Source: Rhizobium sp. 11515TR | GTDB taxonomy: Bacteria; Pseudomonadota; Alphaproteobacteria; Rhizobiales; Rhizobiaceae | Assembly: GCF_002277895.1 (NCBI RefSeq) | Contig: NZ_CP023000.1 | Span: forward strand, 992,001-1,056,000 | Direction of reading: 5' to 3' | Length of the DNA stretch: 64,000 nt | In this document: positions 8,715 through 17,532 of the stretch, piece by piece | How the letters are laid out: every line of letters begins with the position of its first letter | Position numbering within the stretch: the first letter of the stretch is position 1 | The notes under the pieces: model-generated | Databases searched by the model: none | The model's input: only the letters and a program-made list of their open reading frames with translations | Told to the model about the DNA's origin: nothing | Translations under genes and position numbers: made by a program

Positions 8715-9469
8715 GCCATCGCCCTCTTCTGTCTGGCATTGCCAAGGTAGGCTTCCACGACCTGCTCGTTGGATGTGAGCTGAGACGGCAGGCAGTCCGC
8801 AATCACCGCGCCGCGATCCATCACGACGCAGCGGGTGCATAGTTCGCGGATGAAATGCATGTCGTGCTCGATGATCAAAAGCGTGATGCCGGAGGCCCGG
8901 ATGCGCTGCAGAAGCCCGATCATGTGATGGCGCAGATTGGGATGCACACCGGCTGTCGGTTCGTCGAGGCAGATCATCCGGGGCGATGCCCGCAGGACGA
9001 GTGCGATTGACAGCAGCTTCTTCTGCCCGCCGGACAGCGAGGCAGCCGGCAGATGGCGGACATGTGACAGCGCCAGATCGTCCAGCAGACCGTCGATTTC
9101 CGCCTTCTCGTCGGTTTCTCGCCGGAACAGGCTTCGGAAGCCCGCCTTGCGCGCCGATGCTGCGTAGAGCAGTTCGGCAACGGTCATCCTGCGGGGCATG
9201 GAGGGGAGCTGAAAGGTGCGGACCAGCCCTCTGCGGGCAATCCGATCCATGCCCAGGCCGGTTATGTTTTCGCGGCAGAATATCACACGTCCTGCATCGG
9301 CGGGAAACACCCCCGAAATGAGGTTGAGCAGCGTGGATTTTCCGCATCCGTTCGGGCCGAGCAGGCCGACGACCTCGCCGGGCCGGATGCTGAAGCCGAC
9401 ATTGGCGAGGATCTGATTGGCGCCAAAGGACTTGGCGATGCCTTCAAGAGTGAGGACCGGCTCAGACAT
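8711..9469 (-). CDS. livG: Branched-chain-type amino acid ABC transporter ATP-binding protein
   Basis: A 252-residue LivG-type ATPase: Walker A GPNGCGKST near 38-46, signature SLSGGQKK, Walker B MICLDEPTAGVHP, and LLIIEHDMHFI with the switch His. The LivG hallmark of a long insert between Walker A and the signature is present. ATG 9469 (MSEPVLTLEGIAKSFG) gives the standard length; a start six codons upstream is also open. It overlaps livM upstream by 8 bp and livF downstream by 4 bp, so the whole set is translationally coupled. Confidence 0.9.
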   Translation of the reverse strand: MSEPVLTLEGIAKSFGANQILANVGFSIRPGEVVGLLGPNGCGKSTLLNLISGVFPADAGRVIFCRENITGLGMDRIARRGLVRTFQLPSMPRRMTVAELLYAASARKAGFRSLFRRETDEKAEIDGLLDDLALSHVRHLPAASLSGGQKKLLSIALVLRASPRMICLDEPTAGVHPNLRHHMIGLLQRIRASGITLLIIEHDMHFIRELCTRCVVMDRGAVIADCLPSQLTSNEQVVEAYLGNARQKRAMA

Positions 9470-10355
9470 AACGGCCCCCTCCCACACGTTCAGGCACGAT
9501 CCCCGATTGGCGCCAGAGAATGAAGATGATCAATCCGCCACCGGTCAGAAACAGCCGGCCGGCAGCCACATATTCCGTCGGCAGACCGATCCAGTCCTTG
9601 ACGAAGGGAATGAAGGCGAAGGCGAACTGCAGCAGAAATGCGCCGACGATGGCACCAATATTGTTGCCGAGACCGCCGACCACGATCATCGCCCAGATCA
9701 GAAAGGTCTCCGAACTGTCGATCTGCTCCGGACCGGCGAAACTGATATAATGTGCAAACAGAAAGCCTGATATCGCGGCAAGCACGCTCGATACGGCCAT
9801 CAGCTGGCGTTTGAGCGTGATCGTATTGTAGCCGAGCGACGCGGCGAGTTGTGGCTCTTCGCGCATGATCTTGATCGACAGGCCATAACGCCCGCCAATG
9901 AGATGACGGCAGAGCAGAGCGGCCGCAAGGACAAGCGCAAGAACCGTAAAGAGAATGGCGATCTGACGTGTCTGGCTGTCGAGATCGAAATAGAACGGCC
10001 GAATGCCGCCAATGCCCTGTGCGCCGCCAGTCAGCCAATCCTCATTCGTCGCGATGATCCGGATCACTTCGGCCAGCGCCAGCGTGACGATGCCCCAATA
10101 ATCCGCCTGGAGGTTTCGGCCAACGCTGGCGAAAGCCCAGCCCAGCAGAGCGGCTGCGACGATGGCAAACGCAAATCCGAAGATGGCGCTTAAATCGAAT
10201 TGGAAGGCGATGGCTGCGCCATAGAGGCCGCAGGCAAAGAGGCCGATCTGGCCGAAATTCATCAGGCCGCCGAAGCCTGCCTGAAGGTTGAGGCTCAGTG
10301 CGAGCAGCGCATAGAGGCCGGACATGATGGTGACATGAACGATGAAATCAGACAC
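9462..10355 (-). CDS. livM: Branched-chain-type amino acid ABC transporter permease
   Basis: A 297-residue permease of the LivM type with about 8-9 membrane segments. LNLQAGFGGLMNFGQIGLFACGLYGAA and the coupling helix near GLSIKIMREEPQLAASLGYN are family landmarks. The start is taken as GTG 10355: GAGGT lies 5 nt upstream, and it gives an 8-bp overlap with livH; the more distal ATG would add 29 residues unlike the family. Forms the transmembrane pore with the LivH-like protein. Confidence 0.88.
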   Translation of the reverse strand: MSDFIVHVTIMSGLYALLALSLNLQAGFGGLMNFGQIGLFACGLYGAAIAFQFDLSAIFGFAFAIVAAALLGWAFASVGRNLQADYWGIVTLALAEVIRIIATNEDWLTGGAQGIGGIRPFYFDLDSQTRQIAILFTVLALVLAAALLCRHLIGGRYGLSIKIMREEPQLAASLGYNTITLKRQLMAVSSVLAAISGFLFAHYISFAGPEQIDSSETFLIWAMIVVGGLGNNIGAIVGAFLLQFAFAFIPFVKDWIGLPTEYVAAGRLFLTGGGLIIFILWRQSGIVPERVGGGRYV

Positions 10356-11241
10356 GCTTGACCTCGCTGACGAAAAGGCCGCGCGGGCGCCACAGAAGGG
10401 CCGCAACAAGCAGGAGGAAGGAAATGGCGCTGGCATAGGCAACCGGCAGGAAGGCGACGACCTGCCCGAGCAGCGGACCGAAATTGACGGCGGTCACCGC
10501 CGTCTCCGCAAATGAAATCAGTAATGCACCGGCGATGGCGCCGAACGGGTTGCCAAGGCCACCCAGAATGGCGGAAGCGAAAACCGGCAACAGGAGATCC
10601 ATACCCATCTGGATGTCGACTTCCCCCTTGAGCGCGATGGCGACGCCGCCAAGCGCGGCCATGACGCCGCTGATCAGAACGATGATCGTCTTCATCCGGG
10701 CCGTGTTGATACCGGTGGCATCGGCCAGCACTTCGTTGGTTGAGGTCGCGCGCATGCAACGTCCGAGATCGGTGCGAAAATAGAGGAGCGCGAACATGCC
10801 GATCGCGGCGGCAACGATGGCAAAGCTGAGAAGCTGCGGCTCGGTGATACGCGCATCGAGGATCCGGACCGGACGCGAAAGCGGCATCGCAAAGCGGCTT
10901 GGGCTGGGTCCGACCGTGACGAGAAACCCGGCCGAGAAGATCATACTGACAGCGAGCGATCCGATCATCGCTGTCGAGGAGCCGATCTTCAGCATGCGAT
11001 TGAACAGGAATTCGTTGAGGATGACGGCAAGCAGGCCCGTCAGCAGAACAGCAAAGGCGACCGCGATGACGACCGGCATGCCCGTCTTCTGCAATACGAT
11101 CCCCAGCACGCCACCGGTGGCGGCATATTGGACCAGTGCGATGTTGGGAAACTTCATCAGCGAGTAGACGGCACTCATGCCGATCGCCACGAGCATGAGA
11201 TCGCAGGCACGCATGAGCACGTCGACAAGAAATTGAAACAT
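10348..11241 (-). CDS. livH: Branched-chain-type amino acid ABC transporter permease
   Basis: A 297-residue LivH-type permease, about 8 helices. ACDLMLVAIGMSAVYSLMKFPNIALVQYA matches the conserved LivH N-terminus, and MRATSTNEVLADATGINTARMK is the ATPase-coupling loop. ATG 11241 is preferred over an upstream ATG at 11274, which would add 11 polar residues. It lies 80 bp after the binding-protein gene; that gap holds a stem-loop. Confidence 0.88.
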   Translation of the reverse strand: MFQFLVDVLMRACDLMLVAIGMSAVYSLMKFPNIALVQYAATGGVLGIVLQKTGMPVVIAVAFAVLLTGLLAVILNEFLFNRMLKIGSSTAMIGSLAVSMIFSAGFLVTVGPSPSRFAMPLSRPVRILDARITEPQLLSFAIVAAAIGMFALLYFRTDLGRCMRATSTNEVLADATGINTARMKTIIVLISGVMAALGGVAIALKGEVDIQMGMDLLLPVFASAILGGLGNPFGAIAGALLISFAETAVTAVNFGPLLGQVVAFLPVAYASAISFLLLVAALLWRPRGLFVSEVKRV

Positions 11242-11275
11242 GATTTCGCCCAGTTCAAACGGAAAGAAGTCCAAG

Positions 11276-11312
11276 CGCCGGCGGAACCGGGGCCGAGGCC
11301 CTGTCGCCGGCG
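11276..11312 (-). promoter_or_regulatory. Intercistronic stem-loop after the livK-like gene
   Basis: CGCCGGCG at 11276-11283 pairs with CGCCGGCG at 11305-11312, with an inner GGGCC/GGCCC pair in the loop. It lies 9 bp after the binding-protein stop and before livH. The position suggests 3'-end protection or partial termination that keeps binding-protein mRNA in excess. Confidence 0.5.
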
Positions 11313-11321
11313 TCCTCTCGC

Positions 11322-12416
11322 TTACTGGGTGGCAACGGCCTTGCCGCTTTCGACCTTCAGGCGAAGATAGGGCTGGGCACTGCGCTGGCCATCGGCATCG
11401 AGAACGATCGGCCCGGTGACACCCTCGTAGCTCTTGCCGATGTCGGCGATCGCCGTTTCGATCTTCTTCGGGTCGAGCGAGTTGGCCTTGTTGATGGCGG
11501 CTGCGACCAGCATGACGCCGTCATAGGCAAAGCCATTGAAGGTCGAGGTGAAGCCACCCTTGAACTTGGCCTCATAGGCCTTCTGATAGTCGGCGCCATT
11601 GCCGCCGATATAATTCAGGTCCATGCCGATCTGACCCTCGACATATTGCGCATCGCTGTCGGCAGTGCACATGGTCAGATAAAGTCCGTACCACTTCTTG
11701 TCATTGAGACCGAGCTCGAAACTCTCCCGGTTGATGGTGGCCGATTCCTTGCCATAGGCCGTATAGACATAGAGATCCGGTTCGCCGGCGGCGAGCTGCT
11801 GCAGCTCCCGGCGGTAGGTGGTCTGCCCCTCCGTATAGAGGACCGTGGAGGTAATAACACCGCCGAGCGACTTGAACTTGGCGGCAAAGGCATTGGTGAT
11901 ACCCTGGCCATAGGCATTGTTCGGGGCGATGACCGCGACCTTCTTGGCGCCGTCGGCAAAAACGTCCTGCGCGGCGAAGGCGCCGGAGACATCATCAAGG
12001 CCGATGACACTGAAAGCGCCCTTGCCCAGGGTGCGGATCTGGGTGCTGGAGCTGCCGATATTGATGTGCACGCGATCCTGCTGCAGCAGATACTGGGCAA
12101 TCGGAATGGTGATGCCGGACGAGAACTCTCCGAGGACGACCGGCACCTTGTCGACGGTGACGAGCTTCTTGGCCGCGTCCAGTGCAGTGGCCGTGCGGCC
12201 GCCGGAATCCTCCGTGACGATCTTGAGCGGATGACCCAAGACACCGCCATCGGCATTGATCTTCTCCAGCGCCAGTTCCATGCCTCGCCGCTGGTCTTCT
12301 CCCTGCGTCGCGCTTGAGCCGGAAAGCGGAAGGATCGCGCCGATAACCGCTTCCTGCGCATAGGCTGCCGCGGACAGACCCAGAACGAAAATGCCACTCA
12401 ATAAAATGCTCTTCAT
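11322..12416 (-). CDS. Periplasmic amino-acid-type ABC substrate-binding protein (LivK-like)
   Basis: A 364-residue type I periplasmic binding protein. The first about 20 residues (MKSILLSGIFVLGLSAAAYA) are a signal peptide with an AYA cleavage site. EAVIGAILPLSGSSATQGEDQRRGMELALEKIN is the conserved N-terminus of Leu/Ile/Val and amide binding proteins (Peripla_BP_6). AAGGGG precedes ATG 12416. First gene of the operon that continues with livH, livM, livG, livF and the racemase-family gene. The divergent D-amino-acid dehydrogenase operon suggests a D-amino acid or amino acid derivative as ligand, which is inference. Confidence 0.9.
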   Translation of the reverse strand: MKSILLSGIFVLGLSAAAYAQEAVIGAILPLSGSSATQGEDQRRGMELALEKINADGGVLGHPLKIVTEDSGGRTATALDAAKKLVTVDKVPVVLGEFSSGITIPIAQYLLQQDRVHINIGSSSTQIRTLGKGAFSVIGLDDVSGAFAAQDVFADGAKKVAVIAPNNAYGQGITNAFAAKFKSLGGVITSTVLYTEGQTTYRRELQQLAAGEPDLYVYTAYGKESATINRESFELGLNDKKWYGLYLTMCTADSDAQYVEGQIGMDLNYIGGNGADYQKAYEAKFKGGFTSTFNGFAYDGVMLVAAAINKANSLDPKKIETAIADIGKSYEGVTGPIVLDADGQRSAQPYLRLKVESGKAVATQ

Positions 12417-12441
12417 GGCGTACCCCTTTTTGTAAGAATTT

Positions 12442-12453
12442 ATTGTCGACAAT
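12442..12453. promoter_or_regulatory. GntR-type operator, copy 1 (ATTGTCGACAAT)
   Basis: A perfect 12-bp palindrome 26 bp upstream of the binding-protein start. It is embedded in a larger overlapping repeat, TTTATTGTCG (from about 12440) facing CGACAATAAA (ending about 12468). TTGTnnACAA-like palindromes are usual for FCD-type GntR regulators, one of which is encoded in the adjacent operon. Confidence 0.65.
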
Positions 12454-12594
12454 AGAAACGACAATAAATTTGTTCGTCAAGTGCGGCGCAACATTTTTTT
12501 GCAACGCACTCATTTCCAGGCGCCATTTCGCTGACCAAATGCGGGGGTTTTATGCGAGATAAACGTTGTTGACAGCGAGTTATTGGCACGCATA

Positions 12595-12606
12595 ATTGTC
12601 GACAAT
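12595..12606. promoter_or_regulatory. GntR-type operator, copy 2 (ATTGTCGACAAT)
   Basis: The same perfect 12-bp palindrome, 153 bp from copy 1 and 23 bp before the D-amino-acid dehydrogenase start. One copy per divergent promoter argues for joint control by the GntR protein encoded at 14336-15067. Confidence 0.65.
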
Positions 12607-12628
12607 AAATTCGGCAAAGGAAATTTTG

Positions 12629-13879
12629 ATGCATGCTCTGATCCTCGGCGGCGGTGTCGTCGGCATTACCACGGCCTACCAATTGCTCCAGGACGGATAT
12701 GAGGTGACTGTCCTGGAGCAGGAAAAGGAAGTGGCCGAGAGCACGAGCTGGGGAAATGCCGGCATGATCGCGCCTGGCCATTCCTTCGTCTGGTCGTCAC
12801 CGGCAGCACCGAAGATCCTCTTGAAATCGCTCTTTATGAAAAACCAGGCGCTGAGGTTCCGCCTGTCGGCCGATCCGCATCTCTACGGTTGGTCGATGCG
12901 CTTCCTGATGGAGTGCACGGCGGAGAAGGCAAGGCTGAATACGCTTCGCAAGCATCGCCTTGCGATCCATTCTCAGTCGGTCTTGCGGGATGTCGTCACC
13001 CGTGAAGCAATGATCTATGACCGCACGACGTCCGGAATCATCTATTTTCACCGGAACAAAACGGCCCTCGAAACCGGCATTCGCAACATGCGGCTTCTGG
13101 AGAGCGACGGCCAGGAGATCCGTGTCATCGATGCCGACGAAATCGTCCGCCGCGAACCGGCCCTGCTCGACTCACGCCAACTGATCGCCGGCGGAATACT
13201 CTGCCCGACGGACGAGACTGGCAATTCGTCGAAATTCACGAAGGCGCTGGCGGAGATCGTTCGCAGCCGCGGCGGGCGTATCCTGACCGATACGCGAATC
13301 CTGAAGCTCGAGCGCAGTGGCAACAGGATTAGCCGGGTGCTCACCAGCAAGGGCGAGTTTACCGCGGACAATTATGTGCTCAGCCTCGGCAGCGAAAGCC
13401 CCCTGCTTGCCCGCAAGATCGGGCTGTCACTGCCGATCTACCCGATCAAAGGCTATTCGCTGACCATTCCGATCACCGATCCGGAGCTGGCGCCAAAGGT
13501 GCCTGTCCTCGACGAACACAATCTGGTCGCGATAACGCCGATGGGCGATGCGATCCGCGTGACCGCGACGGCGGAGTTCGCCGGCTACGACCGGTCGCAT
13601 AAGCCCTCCGACTTCGCCTTCATGATGGACGTGACCCGCTCGCTGTTTCCCAAGGGTATCGCCTATGATCGGGCCCATATGTGGGCGGGCCTCAGGCCCA
13701 TGACGCCCGACAACCTGCCCGTCCTCGGGCGACGGGACATCGACAATCTATGGCTCAATACCGGCCACGGCCATATCGGCTGGACGATGTCGCATGGCTC
13801 TGCGCGGATCATCGCCGACCTGATGTCAGGACGAAGCTCTCCGGTCACTCTCGACACCATTCCCCGCGTCGCCGCCTGA
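12629..13879 (+). CDS. dadA: D-amino-acid dehydrogenase-like FAD oxidoreductase
   Basis: A 416-residue DAO-family flavoprotein. GGGVVG at 7-12 binds FAD, E30-like acidic residue follows in VTVLEQEKEVAESTSWGNAGMIAPGH, a segment highly characteristic of DadA (S-x-x-N-A-G). The C-terminal WAGLRPMTPDNLPVLGRRD and NTGHGHIGWTMSHGSARIIADL are the second FAD site. DadA-type enzymes oxidise D-amino acids to 2-imino acids, passing electrons to the respiratory chain at the inner membrane. AAAGGA precedes ATG 12629. The RidA gene directly downstream fits hydrolysis of the imine product. The symbol is by family resemblance; the exact amino acid is unknown. Confidence 0.85.
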   Translation: MHALILGGGVVGITTAYQLLQDGYEVTVLEQEKEVAESTSWGNAGMIAPGHSFVWSSPAAPKILLKSLFMKNQALRFRLSADPHLYGWSMRFLMECTAEKARLNTLRKHRLAIHSQSVLRDVVTREAMIYDRTTSGIIYFHRNKTALETGIRNMRLLESDGQEIRVIDADEIVRREPALLDSRQLIAGGILCPTDETGNSSKFTKALAEIVRSRGGRILTDTRILKLERSGNRISRVLTSKGEFTADNYVLSLGSESPLLARKIGLSLPIYPIKGYSLTIPITDPELAPKVPVLDEHNLVAITPMGDAIRVTATAEFAGYDRSHKPSDFAFMMDVTRSLFPKGIAYDRAHMWAGLRPMTPDNLPVLGRRDIDNLWLNTGHGHIGWTMSHGSARIIADLMSGRSSPVTLDTIPRVAA

Positions 13880-13920
13880 AAAGAAAGCGGCAGCAATTCC
13901 AACCTACCAAAGGAGACAGC

Positions 13921-14274
13921 ATGAACCAGATCACCAGATTTGGCATCGGCCCACGCATGTCACAGGCCGTCGCCTATGGAAACCTAGTCTTTCTCGCCGG
14001 CCAGGTCGCCTTGCGCGCTCCCGGCGCGTCCGTCACCGACCAGACGGCCGACATTCTCGCCAAGACCGACGAGCTTCTGGCTGAAGCGGGATCGGACAAG
14101 AGCAAGCTCATTTCCGCATCGATCTGGCTGACGGACATTGCGACATTCAACGAGATGAACGCGGTCTGGGATGCCTGGATCGCTCCCGGCAACACGCCGG
14201 CACGCGCCTGCGTCGAATCCAGGCTCGCCGCTCCGCAATTTGCCGTCGAAATTGCCGTTATCGCCGGCATCTGA
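13921..14274 (+). CDS. RidA family reactive-imine deaminase
   Basis: A 117-residue RidA/YjgF/YER057c protein. VFLAGQVAL, DQTADILAKTDELLAEAGSDKSKLISASIWLTD and TPARACVESRLAAPQFAVEIAVIA are the conserved blocks; the arginine that binds the substrate carboxylate is in the PARACVES segment. RidA proteins hydrolyse 2-imino acids to 2-oxo acids and ammonia. A strong AAAGGAG site precedes ATG 13921. It lies 41 bp after the D-amino-acid dehydrogenase gene, whose product is an imine, so the two steps are plausibly sequential. Confidence 0.88.
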   Translation: MNQITRFGIGPRMSQAVAYGNLVFLAGQVALRAPGASVTDQTADILAKTDELLAEAGSDKSKLISASIWLTDIATFNEMNAVWDAWIAPGNTPARACVESRLAAPQFAVEIAVIAGI

Positions 14275-14335
14275 CACCGCTCGGGACGGTCATCCGGGCA
14301 TGGCCGCACCGGTTTCAATTGACAGGTTGCATGGC

Positions 14336-15067
14336 ATGAGCGCAATGGTCTGGCCGTCATACCATCACAACCTCAAGGATCAAGACGTGTTGGCACCGAA
14401 ACCCGCGAAAACCGGACCTCGTGTCTATGAGGAAATCCGCCGCATGGCGATGGAATACCGGTTCAAGCCGAACGAACGGATCAACGAACTGGAACTGGCG
14501 GCCAAGATGCAGGTGAGCCGCAGCCCCATCCGCGAGGCGCTGCAGCGCCTCGTCACCGAAGGGCTGATCACCTTTCAGGTCAATCGTGGTTTCTTCTGCC
14601 GGGGTTTTGACGTCGAGGAAATCCTGAACCTGACCGATGTCCGTATCCTGCTGGAAGAACGAGCCGTGTTGCTGGCGTCGCAAAAGGCCTCGGAACAGGA
14701 ACTTCGGACACTGGTTGACTGGTGGCAGAAGACCTCCGCCATGGCGGATTCCCTGTCCAGCCTGGACCTGACGGCCAAGGACGAAGAATTCCACATGCGT
14801 ATCGCCCAGCTTTCCGGCAATCCCGAGCTGGCCAAGATGATCGAGGGGATCAATACCCGTATTCATTTCGTCCGGCAGATCGAGGTTGAAAAGCACCGGC
14901 GTCTCTCGACTACCTATACCGAACATAAAAGCATTGCCGATGCGATGCTGAAGCGAGACGGGCAGACAGCGTCGCGGATCATGGGCGACCATATCCGGAT
15001 CAGCGCCACCGATGCCATGGACACGATGAAGGAAGGCCTCGCGCGCATCTTCATGCGGGAAGGCTGA
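14336..15067 (+). CDS. GntR-family transcriptional regulator, FadR/FCD subgroup
   Basis: About 243 residues. The N-terminal winged HTH includes INELELAAKMQVSRSPIREALQRLVTEGLITFQVNRGFFCRG, and the C-terminal all-helical FCD domain carries metal-ligand-like D-x(3)-H (AKDEEFHMRIAQLSGN), H in YTEHKSIADAML and H in MGDHIRIS. Regulators of this kind respond to amino acids or organic acids. The start is uncertain: ATG 14300 and 14336 are both open, as is a GTG near 14387. It follows the RidA gene and precedes the DMT exporter gene; the two ATTGTCGACAAT palindromes in the shared promoter region are its likely targets. Confidence 0.86.
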   Translation: MSAMVWPSYHHNLKDQDVLAPKPAKTGPRVYEEIRRMAMEYRFKPNERINELELAAKMQVSRSPIREALQRLVTEGLITFQVNRGFFCRGFDVEEILNLTDVRILLEERAVLLASQKASEQELRTLVDWWQKTSAMADSLSSLDLTAKDEEFHMRIAQLSGNPELAKMIEGINTRIHFVRQIEVEKHRRLSTTYTEHKSIADAMLKRDGQTASRIMGDHIRISATDAMDTMKEGLARIFMREG

Positions 15068-15069
15068 TC

Positions 15070-16014
15070 ATGGCCGCCATTGACCAGGAACGACCTCACG
15101 GCGCCTCGTGGAGCGGGATCGGCAATCTGCTGATCGTCTACATCGTCTGGGGAAGCACCTATTTTGCGGTGAAGATCACCGTCACCGGGCCGCCCGCCAT
15201 CGCGCCGCTGCAACTGCAGACCTGGCGAATTTGGGCGGCAGCTCTGTTACTGATTGCCATTGGCCTTGCCCGCACGAGGCGCCTGCCACGGCTTTCGACG
15301 CGACAGCTGGCAATCTGCGCTGCCTCCGGCATATCCATGTGGGTGGCGGGCAACGGGCTAGCCACACTCGCCTCGCGCCATGCTGCTTCCGGCTTCGTTG
15401 TCATGGCAATGGGCGTGATCCCGATATGGACGACGCTGATCTCCAGCATCATCGAACGCACGCGGCCCTCGCGCAGCACCGTCGCCGGGCTCGCAATCGG
15501 ACTCTTAGGCCTGCTTCTCGTCGTTGGCCCACCTGTATTCCTGGCCAACTCTCCATCCGTCGAGGCCGGATACTCCGTCTGGCTGGCATTCGTGCTTTGC
15601 GCTGCAGGCTTCACATGGTCGCTCGGCAGCCTGATCCAGAAACCGCTGTTCACGGCGATCTCGCCGATCTGGGCCGCGGGGCTCCAGACACTCGCTGCGG
15701 CGATCGTTCTGACCGGCATCTGCTCGGCGAATGGCATAGCACTCATGCCGTCGCTAGATCTCTCCCCCTCCCAGGTCGCAGCGTTTCTTTATCTGGTCAT
15801 ATGCGGCTCCGTCATCAGCCTCCTCGCTTATATCGCGGTGATGAGAATCTATTCGCCGGCCATTGCCTCAACCTTTGCCTACGTCAATCCACTCGTCGGC
15901 GTCATGCTTGGATGGGCTGTGCTCGGCGAAAAGCCAACGCCGATTTCCCTGGTTGGAATTGCAGTGATCCTGACCGGCGTCGCGGTGATCATGATTACCC
16001 CCCGGCGTGATTGA
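15070..16014 (+). CDS. EamA/DMT-family transporter
   Basis: A 314-residue membrane protein with ten hydrophobic segments arranged as two EamA repeats (about 15-145 and 165-305). The first repeat starts LLIVYIVWGSTYFAVKI, the second holds SLLAYIAVMRIYSPAIASTFAYVNPLVGVMLGWAVLGEKPTPISLVG, both classic for the RhaT/EamA drug/metabolite exporters. It begins 3 bp after the GntR stop and ends the dadA-ridA-gntR operon. A likely role is efflux of an amino acid or pathway intermediate; direction and substrate are inferred. Confidence 0.87.
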   Translation: MAAIDQERPHGASWSGIGNLLIVYIVWGSTYFAVKITVTGPPAIAPLQLQTWRIWAAALLLIAIGLARTRRLPRLSTRQLAICAASGISMWVAGNGLATLASRHAASGFVVMAMGVIPIWTTLISSIIERTRPSRSTVAGLAIGLLGLLLVVGPPVFLANSPSVEAGYSVWLAFVLCAAGFTWSLGSLIQKPLFTAISPIWAAGLQTLAAAIVLTGICSANGIALMPSLDLSPSQVAAFLYLVICGSVISLLAYIAVMRIYSPAIASTFAYVNPLVGVMLGWAVLGEKPTPISLVGIAVILTGVAVIMITPRRD

Positions 16015-16290
16015 CCTAAGGCTGTGACAAGGTCTCACCTTTGCTTTCGCGGATCCATGATGATGCGAGCAGTTCAAGTCACGCGCGAGAGCGCTTCAAC
16101 GAGCTGTAGAGATAACTCTTAATGTTTGAACAACGACCCTTCCAATCCAGACCACCAGCCGCTGAAATCCACGAGATTTATCTTTCGCGGTTACGATTGC
16201 CTGCGGCCAAAATGAAATTCCAACTGAGGACGCATTGCCGCCGGGTTATTGCAGCCGCGACACGACGGCAAAGAGGCCTAACCCATCATC

Positions 16291-17322
16291 CTATTCATGG
16301 AGCGATGGCTGGAGACCCGCCAGCGCCTGATCGACCGCCGCCATCACATCTGCCGGCAGCGGTCCCTTGGCCAAGGCTCCGGCGTTTTCCTCGACTTGGG
16401 CAACCGTGCGGAAGCCGGGAATTGGCAGTGTGCGCGGCGAACGCGCCCATAACCAGGCAAGCGCGCCCTGTGTGAGCGTGCGGCCGCCCTCAGTCAGCAG
16501 ATTGCGGACCGCCTCCAGGCGCGCGGCAAATTCGGGAGCAATCCTGCCGTCCTTGAAGTAGACCATCCAGTCGAGGCTCGCACCACGCACATCTTTTTCG
16601 CCGACAGCCTTGTCAGGTGTGAACTTGCCGCTGAGCAGCCCCATGGCGAGCGGACCGCGATTGATGGAAATCAGACCATTATGCTCGATGACATCGATCA
16701 TCGCCGGAACCGGCTCGAAGACGTTCATCGTATGCTGAACCGAAACGAACCCTGCGCGATGCGCGTGACGTGCGGCGCGGTCCGGATAGTCCGTACTCCA
16801 GCCGAAAGCATCGATCTTGCCTTCGGCCTTGAGCGCTTCGAGTGTCTCAAATACCTCGTCAGAAGCTTCGAGCGGAAAATCGTTAAGATGGAACTGCAGC
16901 AGATCCAGACGATCGCGGCGCAGGCGGCGCAATGACGTCTCAGCGGACTGCCGGATAAAGGCAGGATCGGAAAAGGCGCCCGTGGCTTGCTTGGTCTTCT
17001 CGTCCGTCGCGAAGCCGAATTTGGTGGCGATGGTGATATCGTCGCGATTGCCGATCGCCCTGCCGACCACCTCCTCGGAATGCCCAGCCCCGTAATTCGA
17101 GGCGGTGTCGAAGAAGCGAATGCCAAGATCCACCGCCCGGTCGATAGCACGGACCGATTCATCATCATCGACATCACCCCAGCCGAGCGGCACATCGCCA
17201 GCGTAAAACGGTCCGCCGATTGCCCAACATCCCATGCCCAGGCGTGGAATTTCCCGGTCATTCCAGAGCGTCATTGTGGTCGCGCTATCGGGTTTGGTCA
17301 GCATGTCGTCCTCCACGGTCAT
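16291..17322 (-). CDS. Aldo/keto reductase
   Basis: A 343-residue TIM-barrel oxidoreductase. The catalytic tetrad is visible: D and Y in FFDTASNYGAGHSEEVVGRA, K in TIATKFGF, and H in DLLQFHLNDF. IPGFRTVAQVEENAGAL is the NADP-binding C-terminal segment of the AKR11/12-like group. A start at MLTKPD (7 codons in) is also possible. It stands alone, about 210 bp from the end of the PotA-like gene and facing the DMT exporter. The preceding 276 bp (16015-16290) show no gene. Substrate unknown. Confidence 0.88.
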   Translation of the reverse strand: MTVEDDMLTKPDSATTMTLWNDREIPRLGMGCWAIGGPFYAGDVPLGWGDVDDDESVRAIDRAVDLGIRFFDTASNYGAGHSEEVVGRAIGNRDDITIATKFGFATDEKTKQATGAFSDPAFIRQSAETSLRRLRRDRLDLLQFHLNDFPLEASDEVFETLEALKAEGKIDAFGWSTDYPDRAARHAHRAGFVSVQHTMNVFEPVPAMIDVIEHNGLISINRGPLAMGLLSGKFTPDKAVGEKDVRGASLDWMVYFKDGRIAPEFAARLEAVRNLLTEGGRTLTQGALAWLWARSPRTLPIPGFRTVAQVEENAGALAKGPLPADVMAAVDQALAGLQPSLHE

Positions 17323-17532
17323 CTATCGTTGCAGGCAGACATAGGAAGAGATGCCTGAGCGATAAACAGCCAAATCTGCAGGGTATTTTTCATTGATGAA
17401 AAACGGCTGGCTGCTGCGCGACACAAACGCAGGAAGCGCTGCATGGTCATAGAACGCACTCTGACGCAAATAGGGCTGCCGCCCTCGCACGGCTGTCTTC
17501 ATCGTGCGTCGAGAACGCCGACCCGGCCAGCG

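Noticed and set aside
8715..9347. N-terminal extension of the LivF-type ATPase
   Set aside because: The frame is open but overlaps the LivG-type gene in another frame; ATG 8714 with a 4-bp overlap gives the family length.
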